Shown here piece after piece: positions 16,478 through 24,746 of a stretch of 64,000 nucleotides of DNA. Origin of the DNA: Ideonella alba. GTDB taxonomy: Bacteria > Pseudomonadota > Gammaproteobacteria > Burkholderiales > Burkholderiaceae_C. The notes beneath the pieces are model-generated. The model was not told the origin of the DNA and searched no databases. It was given only the letters and a program-made list of their open reading frames with translations. Each line of letters opens with the position of its first letter. The stretch's first letter is position 1. The position numbers were made by a program, and so were the translations under genes. Location of the stretch: assembly GCF_018069875.1 (NCBI RefSeq), contig NZ_JAGQDF010000015.1, positions 1-64,000 on the forward strand. Reading direction: 5' to 3'.

Positions 16478-16987
16478 ATGAGCGACCCGGACACGACATG
16501 GCTGCTGTTCGACTTCGGTGACCCTGGCGCGGTCGCCGAGTGGGCCGCGATCGACGACCGTGTGATGGGCGGCGTCTCGAGCAGCCGGCTGCGACACGAC
16601 TCGGCCGGCCATGCGGTCTTCGAAGGCACCGTCTCCTTCGAACGCAACGGAGGCTTCGCCTCGATCCGGTCAACGCCCGCCGATCGAGGCGGTCCCGGCG
16701 CGCAGACCTGCTTCATCGAGGCCCGCGCCACAGGCAAGCGCTTCAAGCTGAATCTGCTGACCGAAGATGCCTTCGACAGCATCAACTACCAGGCCAGCTT
16801 TGCCCCGGGCGCTACCTGGCAGACGCTGCATATTCCCTTGTCCACCTTCCGCGCCACCTTTCGCGGCCGAGAGGTCCCCGGCGCACCGGCACTCGACCCT
16901 GCCCGCATCCGCCAGGTCGGCCTCATGATCGCCGAGCGCCAGGCCGGCGCCTTCGCGCTCGAAGTCCGGCGCATCGGCCTGGCGTGA
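16478..16987 (+). CDS. CIA30-family protein
   Basis: A 169-residue protein of the CIA30 (complex I intermediate-associated protein 30) family, a jelly-roll fold resembling carbohydrate-binding modules. Marks are WAAIDDRVMGGVSSSRL near the N-terminus, FEGTVSFERNGGFASIRS, and the C-terminal RIRQVGLMIAERQAGAFAL. Bacterial members have no firmly assigned role. It has no signal peptide. It points away from the MazG-NYN gene and toward radC. It looks more like chromosomal cargo than a mobility gene. Confidence 0.85.
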   Translation: MSDPDTTWLLFDFGDPGAVAEWAAIDDRVMGGVSSSRLRHDSAGHAVFEGTVSFERNGGFASIRSTPADRGGPGAQTCFIEARATGKRFKLNLLTEDAFDSINYQASFAPGATWQTLHIPLSTFRATFRGREVPGAPALDPARIRQVGLMIAERQAGAFALEVRRIGLA

Positions 16988-17023
16988 GCGGCAAGTGGCG
17001 CCGCAACGCGGCGCCTGCGCGAG

Positions 17024-17539
17024 CTACACAAGCCCGTGCTCCGCAAACGAACACACGTCGGCACCGGCCACCACCAGGTGATCGAGCACCCGCACGTCGA
17101 CCAGTGCAAGCGCCGTCTTCAGCGTCTGCGTCAAGAACTCGTCGGCCCGGCTCGGCTCCACGGATCCCGACGGATGGTTGTGCGCCAGGATCACCGCCGC
17201 CGCATTCACCGACAGTGCTTCCTTGACAACCTCGCGCGGGTAGACGGAGGTCTGCGACACGGTGCCGCGGAACATCTGCTTCAGCGCAATGATGCGATGC
17301 TGCGCATCCAGGAACAGCACACAGAAGACCTCATGCTCCAGCGCACCGAGCTCCAGGCGCAGATGGTCCTTCACGGCCTGCGGCGATGACATCGTGGCAC
17401 CTCGCCGCACGCGGTTGGCCAGCAGCCGCCGTGCATGGCACAGCACTTCGTCGGCATGCGCCGGCCGGTACTGACCGTCGACATCGCGGACCAGCAGCGT
17501 ATCGGCGGCACCCACGGATGAGATCGAAGACGTGGACAT
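17024..17539 (-). CDS. RadC-type JAMM-domain protein
   Basis: A 171-residue protein with the full JAMM metal site: E70, then [14 protein letters not shown] giving H120, H122 and D133. The flanking [20 protein letters not shown] is typical of RadC/YeeS proteins. It lacks most of the N-terminal helix-hairpin-helix of chromosomal RadC (about 220 residues). Such short RadC proteins are frequent on plasmids, integrative elements and anti-restriction islands; their activity remains unclear despite the historical DNA-repair label. ATG at 17539 has GGAG upstream. Confidence 0.85.
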   Translation of the reverse strand: MSTSSISSVGAADTLLVRDVDGQYRPAHADEVLCHARRLLANRVRRGATMSSPQAVKDHLRLELGALEHEVFCVLFLDAQHRIIALKQMFRGTVSQTSVYPREVVKEALSVNAAAVILAHNHPSGSVEPSRADEFLTQTLKTALALVDVRVLDHLVVAGADVCSFAEHGLV

Positions 17540-17844
17540 GATGGACTCCGGTGTGTCGGGCGGGATTGCCCGAGACCGGAGCACCACGGCGCAGCGCAGC
17601 CGTCAGGGTTCGAGGACGGCCGCAGGCCGCAAGCGCTCGCCCTGCGACCGCGCAGACCTTGACGGCGAGAACGGCGTGGTAGCGTGGGTCGACACGGCAA
17701 GCCCAACCTCCAAGCACCGTCGTCCAACTTGTGATGTGCGGCGGCACTGCCGCCCTGACCGCGTTAGCCGTGAGTACACCGAGTCGCTCCGAATGTGGTT
17801 TCCCACCGGCAAGAGCCCCTGTCACGTCAGATCATGCAGTTCGC
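17540..17844. other. Gap upstream of radC
   Basis: About 300 bases without a convincing gene. It should hold the radC promoter. I see no strong hairpin or repeat. Confidence 0.5.
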
Positions 17845-18303
17845 TCAAGCTTTGTTAGAGACCATCGGGACCAAGCGCCCGTCGTCCATCTCCATGACCA
17901 CAGTCGTCACCGTCAGCGGGTCCTCGGGCAGCTTCAACGAGAAGGCCTCGTAGCCTCCGTTCGCGGTGCGTGCCTGCTTTGGCACCGCGGCCTCGAGCTT
18001 GTTGAAGAGCGGCCCAAACAACACTCCGGGCGTCACCCCGTCATTCAACATCGAGGCATGGGCAACGCCTTCCATGCGCTCCCCATCAGGATTGCTGATC
18101 ACGAACTTCTTGGAAACACCCATCCACTCGGCGTGTAGGAAGTCGGTGGCGGCCAACTGATGCAAGACAGCCAGCTTGGCCGCGTCGTCGCCATCCAGCA
18201 CGTAGCTTCGTGCTGCGACGCGGGCAATGTAGCCAGCCTCATCGGCATAGGCCCACAGATTGACGCACACCTCAGGGTTGCGGAGCGGGCGCGGCGCAGT
18301 CAT
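17845..18303 (-). CDS. Hypothetical protein
   Basis: A 152-residue protein I do not recognise. ATG at 18303 has GGGAG upstream. The sequence is globular (KFVISNPDGERMEGVAHASM in the middle, TTVVMEMDDGRLVPMV at the end) with no membrane segment or catalytic motif I can name. It is the last of a run of minus-strand genes with the nuclease, peptidase and partner genes, but the 54-base gap leaves co-transcription open. Confidence 0.6.
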   Translation of the reverse strand: MTAPRPLRNPEVCVNLWAYADEAGYIARVAARSYVLDGDDAAKLAVLHQLAATDFLHAEWMGVSKKFVISNPDGERMEGVAHASMLNDGVTPGVLFGPLFNKLEAAVPKQARTANGGYEAFSLKLPEDPLTVTTVVMEMDDGRLVPMVSNKA

Positions 18304-18357
18304 GACAAGTCTCCCGAAGGCGGTGAATACCGAGCATCATGAAACAGGCTTGCTCGC

Positions 18358-19167
18358 TTACGCAGGGAGCTCAAGAGAGGGGACCTTCGACACCGTCACT
18401 TGGAGGCGGTACTCGTAGAGCTCCACTTCCTTGTTGCTGGCACAGGCCAGGACCAAGTCTTCAGACATCGTCCTGCAAACGATGATGCCGCGCACGCGCT
18501 GGCCCGGCTCAGCAAGCTCCTTCCGCACCCAGTTCACGTAGCGCAGCAGTTGCCCGACCACGCGGTCGTAGCCCTTCTCGACCTTCAGTTCGAGCACAAC
18601 GAAGTTGCCCGACTTGTCCTTTGCCAAGATGTCGATGCGGCGGCCTCCGCCCGCGGGGTACTCGAACCCGGTGATGTCTTCGTCCTGGAACAAGGTCAGC
18701 CCGGGCTCGATGAGCTGGAGGTTATCGGCCAAGTAGCGCTGCAGGTCCTTCTCCAGGGCGAACTGGGTCGAGCCGGCGAGCGCGGCGTCAACGGCTGCCC
18801 CAGCATCGTCGTCCTCCTCATCGACGGTGACCATCGCCCCACCGGCGCCAGCGATCTGAGTCTTGCCCGGCTGATGAATCGGCGCTGGGTCGACGCCAGG
18901 CTGGTAGCGCCGGTACTCGCGTGACCCGACCTTGAACAGGAGATCATCGGTGGCATTCGTCGCCGGATGGTGGCGACGACTCGGGTCGTTCGTCGAAGCC
19001 TGAACAAGGTGCGCGTGGATGCTGCCGGCCTTCAGCTTCGGGTAGTTCTTTGCGAACCACTCAACCGCACGCTGGGCGCTGAACGTTTCGTCGGGCTTGA
19101 GCTTCCACTCGGCGAGCATGTCCTTGAGAAGCGCCCGCGTTGGCTTGTCGTAGATGGTCCGAGCCAT
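18358..19167 (-). CDS. NucS-like (DUF91) endonuclease-fold protein
   Basis: A 269-residue protein. The N-terminal 90 residues look like a small helical DNA-binding or recognition domain. The C-terminal half has a restriction-endonuclease-like core: ALEKDLQRYLADNLQLIEPG, then D179 in GRRIDILAKD and E193-x-K195 in FVVLELKVEKG, followed by VVGQLLRYVNWV. That is the D-ExK-Q pattern of NucS/DUF91 nucleases, which cut branched or mismatched DNA. All expected active-site residues are present. It follows the XRE-ImmA gene by 37 bases in the same direction, suggesting one operon. Confidence 0.75.
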   Translation of the reverse strand: MARTIYDKPTRALLKDMLAEWKLKPDETFSAQRAVEWFAKNYPKLKAGSIHAHLVQASTNDPSRRHHPATNATDDLLFKVGSREYRRYQPGVDPAPIHQPGKTQIAGAGGAMVTVDEEDDDAGAAVDAALAGSTQFALEKDLQRYLADNLQLIEPGLTLFQDEDITGFEYPAGGGRRIDILAKDKSGNFVVLELKVEKGYDRVVGQLLRYVNWVRKELAEPGQRVRGIIVCRTMSEDLVLACASNKEVELYEYRLQVTVSKVPSLELPA

Positions 19168-19204
19168 GGGGCGTTCTCACTTTCCAAGCAAGCGGTGGAT
19201 TCGA

Positions 19205-20413
19205 TCAAGACCTTCGGGGGTCACGAAATGGCAGCACGGTGCTCGGCGCAGACGCTGAACTGGCAGGCGCATCCGCCGACTGACGGATGCGGGCCAGTTG
19301 AACGACGTTGCCTCGCCCCTGAAAGTAGCCTTCGGGCAACCCAGCCAGCATCTCGATATCGTGCGACGCAAGGCCGAGATGCCGAGGAATGGCTTCCAGC
19401 GGCATCACGTTCTCATCGACGAGCAGGTCGATCGTGCGACGCAGCAAGCGGGGTCGCTCAGGCGCTCGATCGCCATCCCCCGGTTCCGACTTGGCGCCCC
19501 ATCGCGCCGACCGACGCTTGAACAGCGCCTGAGCTCCTTCATCGTCCAGGAGTTTGAGAGCCCGCAGCCGCATCAAGATCGCGCCAACGGATACGCCCCA
19601 ACGACGCTTCATCAACAGCAAGTCGTCCAAGGTCACCGGCATGCGCACTTCGGATGCGAAGGTCTCCGCGGGCAGGAGAAACGCGCCCGCAAACCTGTGG
19701 GCCTGCTGTTCAAGTTCCTTGTGACGCTCCCGATCGGTCGGACGTGCGATGTGCCTGTGCAGGATCAGGTGACCGAGTTCATGGGCCAGGTCGAAGCGGC
19801 TTCGATAGCCGTTGTCCTTGTCGGCGGAGAGAAGTACCAGCGGTCTTCCAAGCACTGCGCTCCACGCAGACAGGCCTTCGATCTGCGCGATACCAGTCTC
19901 TTCACGGACGAGCACAACCCCAGCGCCTTCGATGGCCAGCGCCAAGTCCTGGACAGCCGACCGCCCAAGGCGCCAGAGATCGCGACACTCCGCCGCCGCC
20001 AGTTCGATCTCTTCTTTGGTGATCTGCTCAGGATCGGTGAAGTTGCGGCTCGGCAGGTTCAGCGCCGGGAAGTCGACGAACTCGGTCAGGGCCAACGCAA
20101 TGTCTTGAGCCCACTCCATCCTAGCTTCCAGCATGGCCCGGGCAGCCACATGCGCAGAGGCGTTGCTCCGGAAAAGCGGCAGCGAAACCTTCTCCGCGGG
20201 CGGCCTGGTGAACCACTCGGGCGTAACATTGACAACGTCGGCCAATCGATCGAGCGCTTCTCGCTCTGGAGCTTGGGCTCCAGCGCGCCACTTGCTCACC
20301 GTCGCGGGCGACACCCCCACCAGCGAAGCGAGCTGCGCTTGGGTCAGGCGGCGCGCAGCCAACATCTGGCTGAGGCGATCACACTGGAATCCCTGAACGC
20401 CACCGCGGCTCAT
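19205..20413 (-). CDS. XRE regulator fused to ImmA/IrrE metallopeptidase
   Basis: A 402-residue protein. Residues 10-65 form an XRE helix-turn-helix (LTQAQLASLVGVSPATVSKW). Residues 150-300 form an ImmA/IrrE zinc peptidase with HELGH at 211-215. In phages and mobile elements ImmA cleaves a repressor after DNA damage; in other systems the XRE-ImmA fusion acts as an antitoxin or regulator. ATG at 20413 overlaps the stop of the upstream 216-aa gene (ATGA), so the two are translationally coupled and probably partners. Confidence 0.85.
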   Translation of the reverse strand: MSRGGVQGFQCDRLSQMLAARRLTQAQLASLVGVSPATVSKWRAGAQAPEREALDRLADVVNVTPEWFTRPPAEKVSLPLFRSNASAHVAARAMLEARMEWAQDIALALTEFVDFPALNLPSRNFTDPEQITKEEIELAAAECRDLWRLGRSAVQDLALAIEGAGVVLVREETGIAQIEGLSAWSAVLGRPLVLLSADKDNGYRSRFDLAHELGHLILHRHIARPTDRERHKELEQQAHRFAGAFLLPAETFASEVRMPVTLDDLLLMKRRWGVSVGAILMRLRALKLLDDEGAQALFKRRSARWGAKSEPGDGDRAPERPRLLRRTIDLLVDENVMPLEAIPRHLGLASHDIEMLAGLPEGYFQGRGNVVQLARIRQSADAPASSASAPSTVLPFRDPRRS

Positions 20414-21060
20414 GACGAGGTGCCGTCCATGTCCTTCTTGCCGATGTTCTTCTTGAGCCTCGGCACGGCCAGGTCGATTTGGCTGGGCTCTTGGACGTCA
20501 TAGCGCTTGGCAAACACCTCCAGCGGCTCGCGGAACAGCCAGCCGCGCATGTACCGGTCGGGCACTGCGATCTGGATCGAGGTGGGCGATTCAGGCTGGA
20601 TCTGCAATGACCCCGAGAAGCAGGCCACGAAGAACGCCACGGCTTCAGCCGGCGGCTGGTACTGATCGAACAACTCTGGCTGCACCAGCGGCTCGATGGC
20701 CTTGTTTGCGAACGCCATCTGGCGGCGAGTCTGGCTGCGCCGACCGTTGATCCAGGATCCTTCGGGGATATTGAACCTGGCGAGGGTGAAGACGCCAGTG
20801 CGGCCGGTCACCAAGCCGTTGCCCTGGATGGCCGTAGGCGCCGCCTCGGCCGCCGCGAGCGCGCGGTAGAAGGCTTCGTTCATGTTGAAGTGCCGGAGCT
20901 GGCCCAAGACATGCGGAAGGTGGCCTTCATCCATCCCCTTTGCGGCGGCGTACGCGCGCGCAGCCCCAGCATTGAGTGCGTCTTCGACGCCGAGCACAAG
21001 CCCGCGCGGGATGCTGCGCAGCAGCAGGCCTGGGATCGTGTCCTTGGTGGGCGGGTTCAT
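20410..21060 (-). CDS. Unknown partner of the XRE-ImmA protein
   Basis: A 216-residue protein I cannot assign. It has an Ala-rich helical N-terminal half and QIQPESPTSIQIAVPDRYMR near residue 165, ending in a basic tail (RLKKNIGKKDMDG). ATG at 21060 follows GAGGTGACATAAAGC, and its stop overlaps the XRE-ImmA start. Operons of an XRE-ImmA gene plus a small coupled gene are often toxin-antitoxin or repressor-sensor pairs, so this could be a toxin or an immunity substrate. That is inference. Confidence 0.55.
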   Translation of the reverse strand: MNPPTKDTIPGLLLRSIPRGLVLGVEDALNAGAARAYAAAKGMDEGHLPHVLGQLRHFNMNEAFYRALAAAEAAPTAIQGNGLVTGRTGVFTLARFNIPEGSWINGRRSQTRRQMAFANKAIEPLVQPELFDQYQPPAEAVAFFVACFSGSLQIQPESPTSIQIAVPDRYMRGWLFREPLEVFAKRYDVQEPSQIDLAVPRLKKNIGKKDMDGTSS

Positions 21061-21083
21061 GCTTTATGTCACCTCGTCAGCGA

Positions 21084-21123
21084 TTTCGCTTAGGCGGATT
21101 TTATAACAAAATAGTTTCGCTTA
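21084..21123. promoter_or_regulatory. Direct repeats TTTCGCTTA, possible operator
   Basis: TTTCGCTTA occurs at 21084-21092 and 21115-21123, 31 bases apart (three helix turns), around an AT-rich stretch TTTTATAACAAAATAG upstream of the ATG at 21060. This is a good place for binding by the XRE protein encoded in the operon. Confidence 0.5.
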
Positions 21124-21193
21124 AACAGGGGGGAGCATGTAGGCACCAGGGTGCCGAAAGGAGTCAAGCTCACGCCATAGCGGAGCACTTCAC

Positions 21194-21222
21194 TTGAAAG
21201 TCGTCAGAAAACGATTCATAAT
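21194..21222 (+). promoter_or_regulatory. Sigma-70 promoter of the abiE pair
   Basis: TTGAAA (21194-21199), 17 bases, CATAAT (21217-21222), close to consensus and 22 bases before the GTG start. Confidence 0.7.
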
Positions 21223-21228
21223 TCTGAC
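21203..21228 (+). promoter_or_regulatory. Inverted-repeat operator of the abiE pair
   Basis: GTCAGAA (21203-21209) and TTCTGAC (21222-21228) are perfect inverted repeats that straddle the spacer and -10 box. AbiEi antitoxins are known to bind inverted repeats in their own promoter and repress it, so this is the likely autoregulation site. Confidence 0.6.
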
Positions 21229-21243
21229 AACCAAGAAATCACC

Positions 21244-21840
21244 GTGCCCAACCTCGCCCAGCAAGTCCTCGCGCACGCCGCCTCGATTCCGGAAGGCGCC
21301 AGCCTGTCCGCCAAGGCTCTGCTGCACCTGGGCAGCCGGGCTGCGGTGGATCAGGCGCTGTCGCGCCTGGCGCGCAGCGGCGAACTGCTGCGCGCCGGGC
21401 GGGGCGTCTACGTCCTGCCGGTGAAGGGCAAGTTCGGCGCACGGGCACCGGATGTCGCCAAGGTGGTCCAGGAGTGGGCCAGCCAGCGCGGCGAAACCGT
21501 CGTCGGTAACGGCGCGGCTGCAGCGAATGCGCTGGGTCTGACGACCCAGGTGCCGGTGCGCCAGGTCTTCCTGACCTCGGGCCGCAGCCGCAAGCTCAAG
21601 CTCGGCGCGCAGACGGTCGAGTTGAAGCATGCCCCGCCGTGGCAACTGCTCTATCCAGGGCAGGCCGCGGGCGAAGCCATCCGCTCGCTGGCCTGGGTAG
21701 GGCCGTCGGGATCTCAAGCGGCGCTCGGTCAGCTCAGGGAAAGGCTGCCGGCGTCGGAACTGCTGGCCGTCGCCAACGCGCGCGCGCGCCTGCCCACCTG
21801 GCTTGCGAGCCAGGTCAGCAGCCTGGTGACCCGTGCCTGA
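21244..21840 (+). CDS. AbiEi-type antitoxin (DUF6088-like)
   Basis: A 198-residue protein. The N-terminus is a winged-helix DNA-binding domain (SLSAKALLHLGSRAAVDQAL, then GELLRAGRGVYVLP) and the rest resembles the AbiEi/DUF6088 antitoxin body (NALGLTTQVPVRQVFLTSGR). Antitoxins of this kind repress the operon and counter the nucleotidyltransferase toxin. The start is GTG at 21244, 22 bases after the -10 box. The stop overlaps the toxin gene by eight bases. It is intact, unlike the abiE genes at the left edge, and of a different subfamily. Confidence 0.8.
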   Translation: MPNLAQQVLAHAASIPEGASLSAKALLHLGSRAAVDQALSRLARSGELLRAGRGVYVLPVKGKFGARAPDVAKVVQEWASQRGETVVGNGAAAANALGLTTQVPVRQVFLTSGRSRKLKLGAQTVELKHAPPWQLLYPGQAAGEAIRSLAWVGPSGSQAALGQLRERLPASELLAVANARARLPTWLASQVSSLVTRA

Positions 21841-22858
21841 ATACTTCGCCCTGCCGCGCGAGGACCAGCGCGAGGTGCTACTCGTCGCGGCAGAGCGTTC
21901 GGGCCGTCCCCTGCACTTGCTCGAGAAGGACGTGTGGGTCGTATGGGCCCTGCACCACCTGTTCACCGGACGGCACGCGCCGTACCTGGTCTTCAAGGGC
22001 GGTACATCGCTCTCAAAGGCCTACGGCGTCATCAAGCGCTTCTCGGAAGATGTGGACCTCACCTACGACATCCGTGCCATCGCTCCGGACCTGATCCAGA
22101 AGGCCGACTCCCCCTGGCCCACATCACGCAGCCAGGAGAAGAAGTGGAGCAAGGCGATCCGGCAGCGCCTTGCCGAACTTGTCAGCGGCAAGCTGGCGCC
22201 TGATCTCACCGAGGCAATCGCCGAGCAGGGGCTACCGGCGAAGGCCCGCGCAGAAGGCGAGCAGATCTTCATCGACTACGAGGCCTTGGGCGAAGGCACG
22301 GGCTATGTGCGCCCCTCGGTCCTGCTGGAGTTCGGCGCGAGATCGACGGGTGAGCCCAACGAGCCGCGACTGGTAGCGTGCGACGCAGCGCCGCACCTGC
22401 CGGACGTGAGCTTTCCATCGGCCGTGCCCCAGGTCATGCGCCCCGAGCGCACGTTCTGGGAGAAGGCCACGGCCATCCATGTCTTCTGCGCCCAAGGCAG
22501 CTTTCGAGGCGGTGACCGCTACGCGCGCCACTGGCACGACGTGACGCGGCTCGATGCTGCCGGCTTCGCCGACAGCGCCGCGAAGGACCGCGCATTGGCG
22601 CTCGCCGTCGCAGAGCACAAGAGCATCTTCTTCGCCGAATCGATGCCAGACGGTGCGCCCATCGACTACCGCGCAGCGGTCACCGGTGCACTGGATCTGG
22701 CACCGAGCGGCGAAGCGCGGAAGACGCTGGCCGAGGACTACCAGCGCATGATCGAGGACGGCCTGCTCTTGGACGACGCCGAACCCTTCGACGTCCTGCT
22801 GCAGCGTTGCCAGGCGCTTGCGCTCAAGGTGAACGCGGCGGCGCTGGGGGCCGCATGA
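21833..22858 (+). CDS. AbiEii-type nucleotidyltransferase toxin
   Basis: A 341-residue protein of the AbiEii/DUF1814 group. The nucleotidyltransferase motif is complete: GGTSLSK at 56-62 and RFSEDVDL with D73 and D75, then ERTFWEKATAIH in the middle. Related toxins (MenT, AbiEii) transfer nucleotides to tRNA or another target and stop growth, which aborts phage infection. The start is GTG at 21833, inside the antitoxin gene. It is the last island gene before the chromosomal xth. Confidence 0.85.
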   Translation: MPEYFALPREDQREVLLVAAERSGRPLHLLEKDVWVVWALHHLFTGRHAPYLVFKGGTSLSKAYGVIKRFSEDVDLTYDIRAIAPDLIQKADSPWPTSRSQEKKWSKAIRQRLAELVSGKLAPDLTEAIAEQGLPAKARAEGEQIFIDYEALGEGTGYVRPSVLLEFGARSTGEPNEPRLVACDAAPHLPDVSFPSAVPQVMRPERTFWEKATAIHVFCAQGSFRGGDRYARHWHDVTRLDAAGFADSAAKDRALALAVAEHKSIFFAESMPDGAPIDYRAAVTGALDLAPSGEARKTLAEDYQRMIEDGLLLDDAEPFDVLLQRCQALALKVNAAALGAA

Positions 22859-23034
22859 CGCTCTGCCCGCGCATCCAAGAACGCGCGCCGAGGACCGCTT
22901 GTAGGATGGTGACAACAGATTGCCGCCCAGCGCCATCGCCTGGGCTCGCAGCGGAAAAAACTGGGGGTATGCGTGGGGGTACCGACCAGATCTCAATAGA
23001 TAAAGTTCAATAAATACAGTACGTTAGGACTGCT
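22859..23034. other. Probable right end of the island
   Basis: This gap holds two direct copies of TGGGGGTA (22962-22969 and 22974-22981). Similar GGGGGTA repeats lie beside attachment sites of elements with P4-type integrases, as I recall. An AT-rich stretch ATAAAGTTCAATAAATACAG follows right up to xth. I place the chromosome-island boundary between about 22,960 and 23,045. Confidence 0.5.
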
Positions 23035-23802
23035 TTGAAACTAGCCACCTGGAACGTCAACTCGCTGGCCGTGCGCCTGCCTCAACTGCTGGACTGGCTG
23101 GCTGCGCATCCGGTGGATGCGCTGGTGCTGCAGGAGACCAAGCTCACCGATGACAAGTTTCCGCAGGCCGAGATCGAGGCCGCCGGCTACCACGTGGTCT
23201 TCCACGGCCAGAAGACCTACAACGGCGTGGCGCTGCTGTCGCGCAGCGCGGCGACCGACGTGGTGCGCAACATCCCCGGCTTCGCCGACGAGCAGGCGCG
23301 CGTCATCGCCGGCACCGTGGATGGCGTGCGCGTGGTGGGCGGCTATTTCCCGAACGGCCAGGCGCCCGACAGCGAGAAGTTCGTCTACAAGATGGGCTGG
23401 CTGCGGGCGCTGGAAACCTGGCTGGCCGACGAGCTGACGCGCCACGACTCACTGGTGCTGATGGGCGACTTCAACATCGCGCCCGAAGACCGCGACGTCT
23501 ACGACCCGGTGGGCTGGGCCGGCCAGATCCACTGCACCGATGAGGAGCGGGCCCACTTTCGTGCGCTGCTGGACCTGGGTCTGGTGGATGCCTTCCGCCT
23601 GTTCGAGCAGCCGCCCAAGAGCTGGAGCTGGTGGGACTACCGCAACCTGGCCTTCCGCAAGAACCAGGGCCTGCGCATCGACCACATCCTGGTCAGCCAG
23701 GTGCTGCAGCCGCGCGTCAGCGCCTGCGAGATCGACAAGGCACCGCGCAAGAACGAGCGCCCCAGCGACCACGCGCCGGTGATCGTCACGCTGGCGCCTT
23801 GA
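23035..23802 (+). CDS. xth: Exodeoxyribonuclease III
   Basis: A 255-residue enzyme of base excision repair: AP endonuclease and 3'-5' exonuclease on double-stranded DNA. It has LATWNVNSLAVRLPQLL, the catalytic glutamate in VLQETKL, GDFNIAPEDRDVYDP in the middle, and SDHAPVIVTL at the end. The start here is TTG; relatives normally have ATG. The first codons include AAACTAGCC, with a rare CTA, right at the island junction, which suggests the element replaced the native 5' end. The 3' end overlaps the convergent transporter gene by 17 bases. Confidence 0.95.
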   Translation: MKLATWNVNSLAVRLPQLLDWLAAHPVDALVLQETKLTDDKFPQAEIEAAGYHVVFHGQKTYNGVALLSRSAATDVVRNIPGFADEQARVIAGTVDGVRVVGGYFPNGQAPDSEKFVYKMGWLRALETWLADELTRHDSLVLMGDFNIAPEDRDVYDPVGWAGQIHCTDEERAHFRALLDLGLVDAFRLFEQPPKSWSWWDYRNLAFRKNQGLRIDHILVSQVLQPRVSACEIDKAPRKNERPSDHAPVIVTLAP

Positions 23803-24685
23803 TCGATGGACCGGCGCGCTGCGGCCACAGCGCCCAGACATTGCCGGCCACCGCCAGCAGCGCGCCGGCCACGGCCAGCGCCTCGGGCCGGTAGCCCTCG
23901 AACAGCATCGACACCGTCATCGCCACCACCGGCGTGCTGACGCCCACATAGGCCGCACGCGCCGGGCCGATGCGCTTCATCAGCGCGTAGTAGCTGCCAA
24001 ACGCCAGCACCGAGCCGGCCAGCACCAGGTAGGCCAGGGACCAGCCGAAGGCCGCGCTCCAGCGCAGGGTCCAGGATTCGCCGCTGGCCAGCGACAGCAG
24101 CGCCATGCACAGCGCGCCATAGCCCATCGCCCAGGCCAGCGGCGCCGGGCCGCTGACCTGCTGGCGGTGGTAGTGCGCGGCACACAGGCTGGAGACCGAG
24201 GACATCAGCACCGCCGCCGCGGTCAGCGCCGCGCCGGTCAGCACCGATGGCGACGCGGCCAGCCGTGCGAACTCGTGCCAGAAGATCATCACCACGCCCC
24301 CCACGCCGGCCACGCCGCCGATGGCCACGCGGCGCGACATCGGGCTGCCCAGCAGCCAGCGGGCAAGCACCATGTTGAGCAGCGGTGACGCCGCGTAGCC
24401 CACCGCCACCAGCCCGGTCACCACGTGGCGCTCGGCCTCATAGACGCACCAGTAGGCCAGCGCAAAGCCGGCCAGGCCCTGCAGCGCGAACCAGCGGTGC
24501 AGCCGCACGGGCAGGCGCAGGCGCTCGCCGCGCCACCACGCCCACAAAGCCACCGCCAGCGCCGCCAGCGTAAAGCGCAGCGCCACGCCAGCCCCAGGCG
24601 CGATCGCCTCCAACTGGTAGAGGATGGCGAACCAGGTCGTGCCCCAGACGAGCACGCAGACGATGAACAGCACGGACGAGGGCAT
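23786..24685 (-). CDS. EamA/DMT-family inner-membrane transporter
   Basis: A 299-residue membrane protein with about ten hydrophobic helices in two EamA repeats. The first helix holds VLVWGTTWFAI, a usual start for this family, followed by LRFTLAALAVALWAWW. Members export metabolites or amino acids; the substrate cannot be read from the sequence. ATG at 24685 is preferred over a GTG six codons upstream. It is convergent with xth and follows ntrC in direction, with 61 bases between. Confidence 0.85.
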   Translation of the reverse strand: MPSSVLFIVCVLVWGTTWFAILYQLEAIAPGAGVALRFTLAALAVALWAWWRGERLRLPVRLHRWFALQGLAGFALAYWCVYEAERHVVTGLVAVGYAASPLLNMVLARWLLGSPMSRRVAIGGVAGVGGVVMIFWHEFARLAASPSVLTGAALTAAAVLMSSVSSLCAAHYHRQQVSGPAPLAWAMGYGALCMALLSLASGESWTLRWSAAFGWSLAYLVLAGSVLAFGSYYALMKRIGPARAAYVGVSTPVVAMTVSMLFEGYRPEALAVAGALLAVAGNVWALWPQRAGPSIKAPA

Positions 24686-24746
24686 CGCGGGGCAGTGTCG
24701 CACGCCCCGCGAATGGCCCGCTCATGGCCCACTCATGGCCCGCCGA

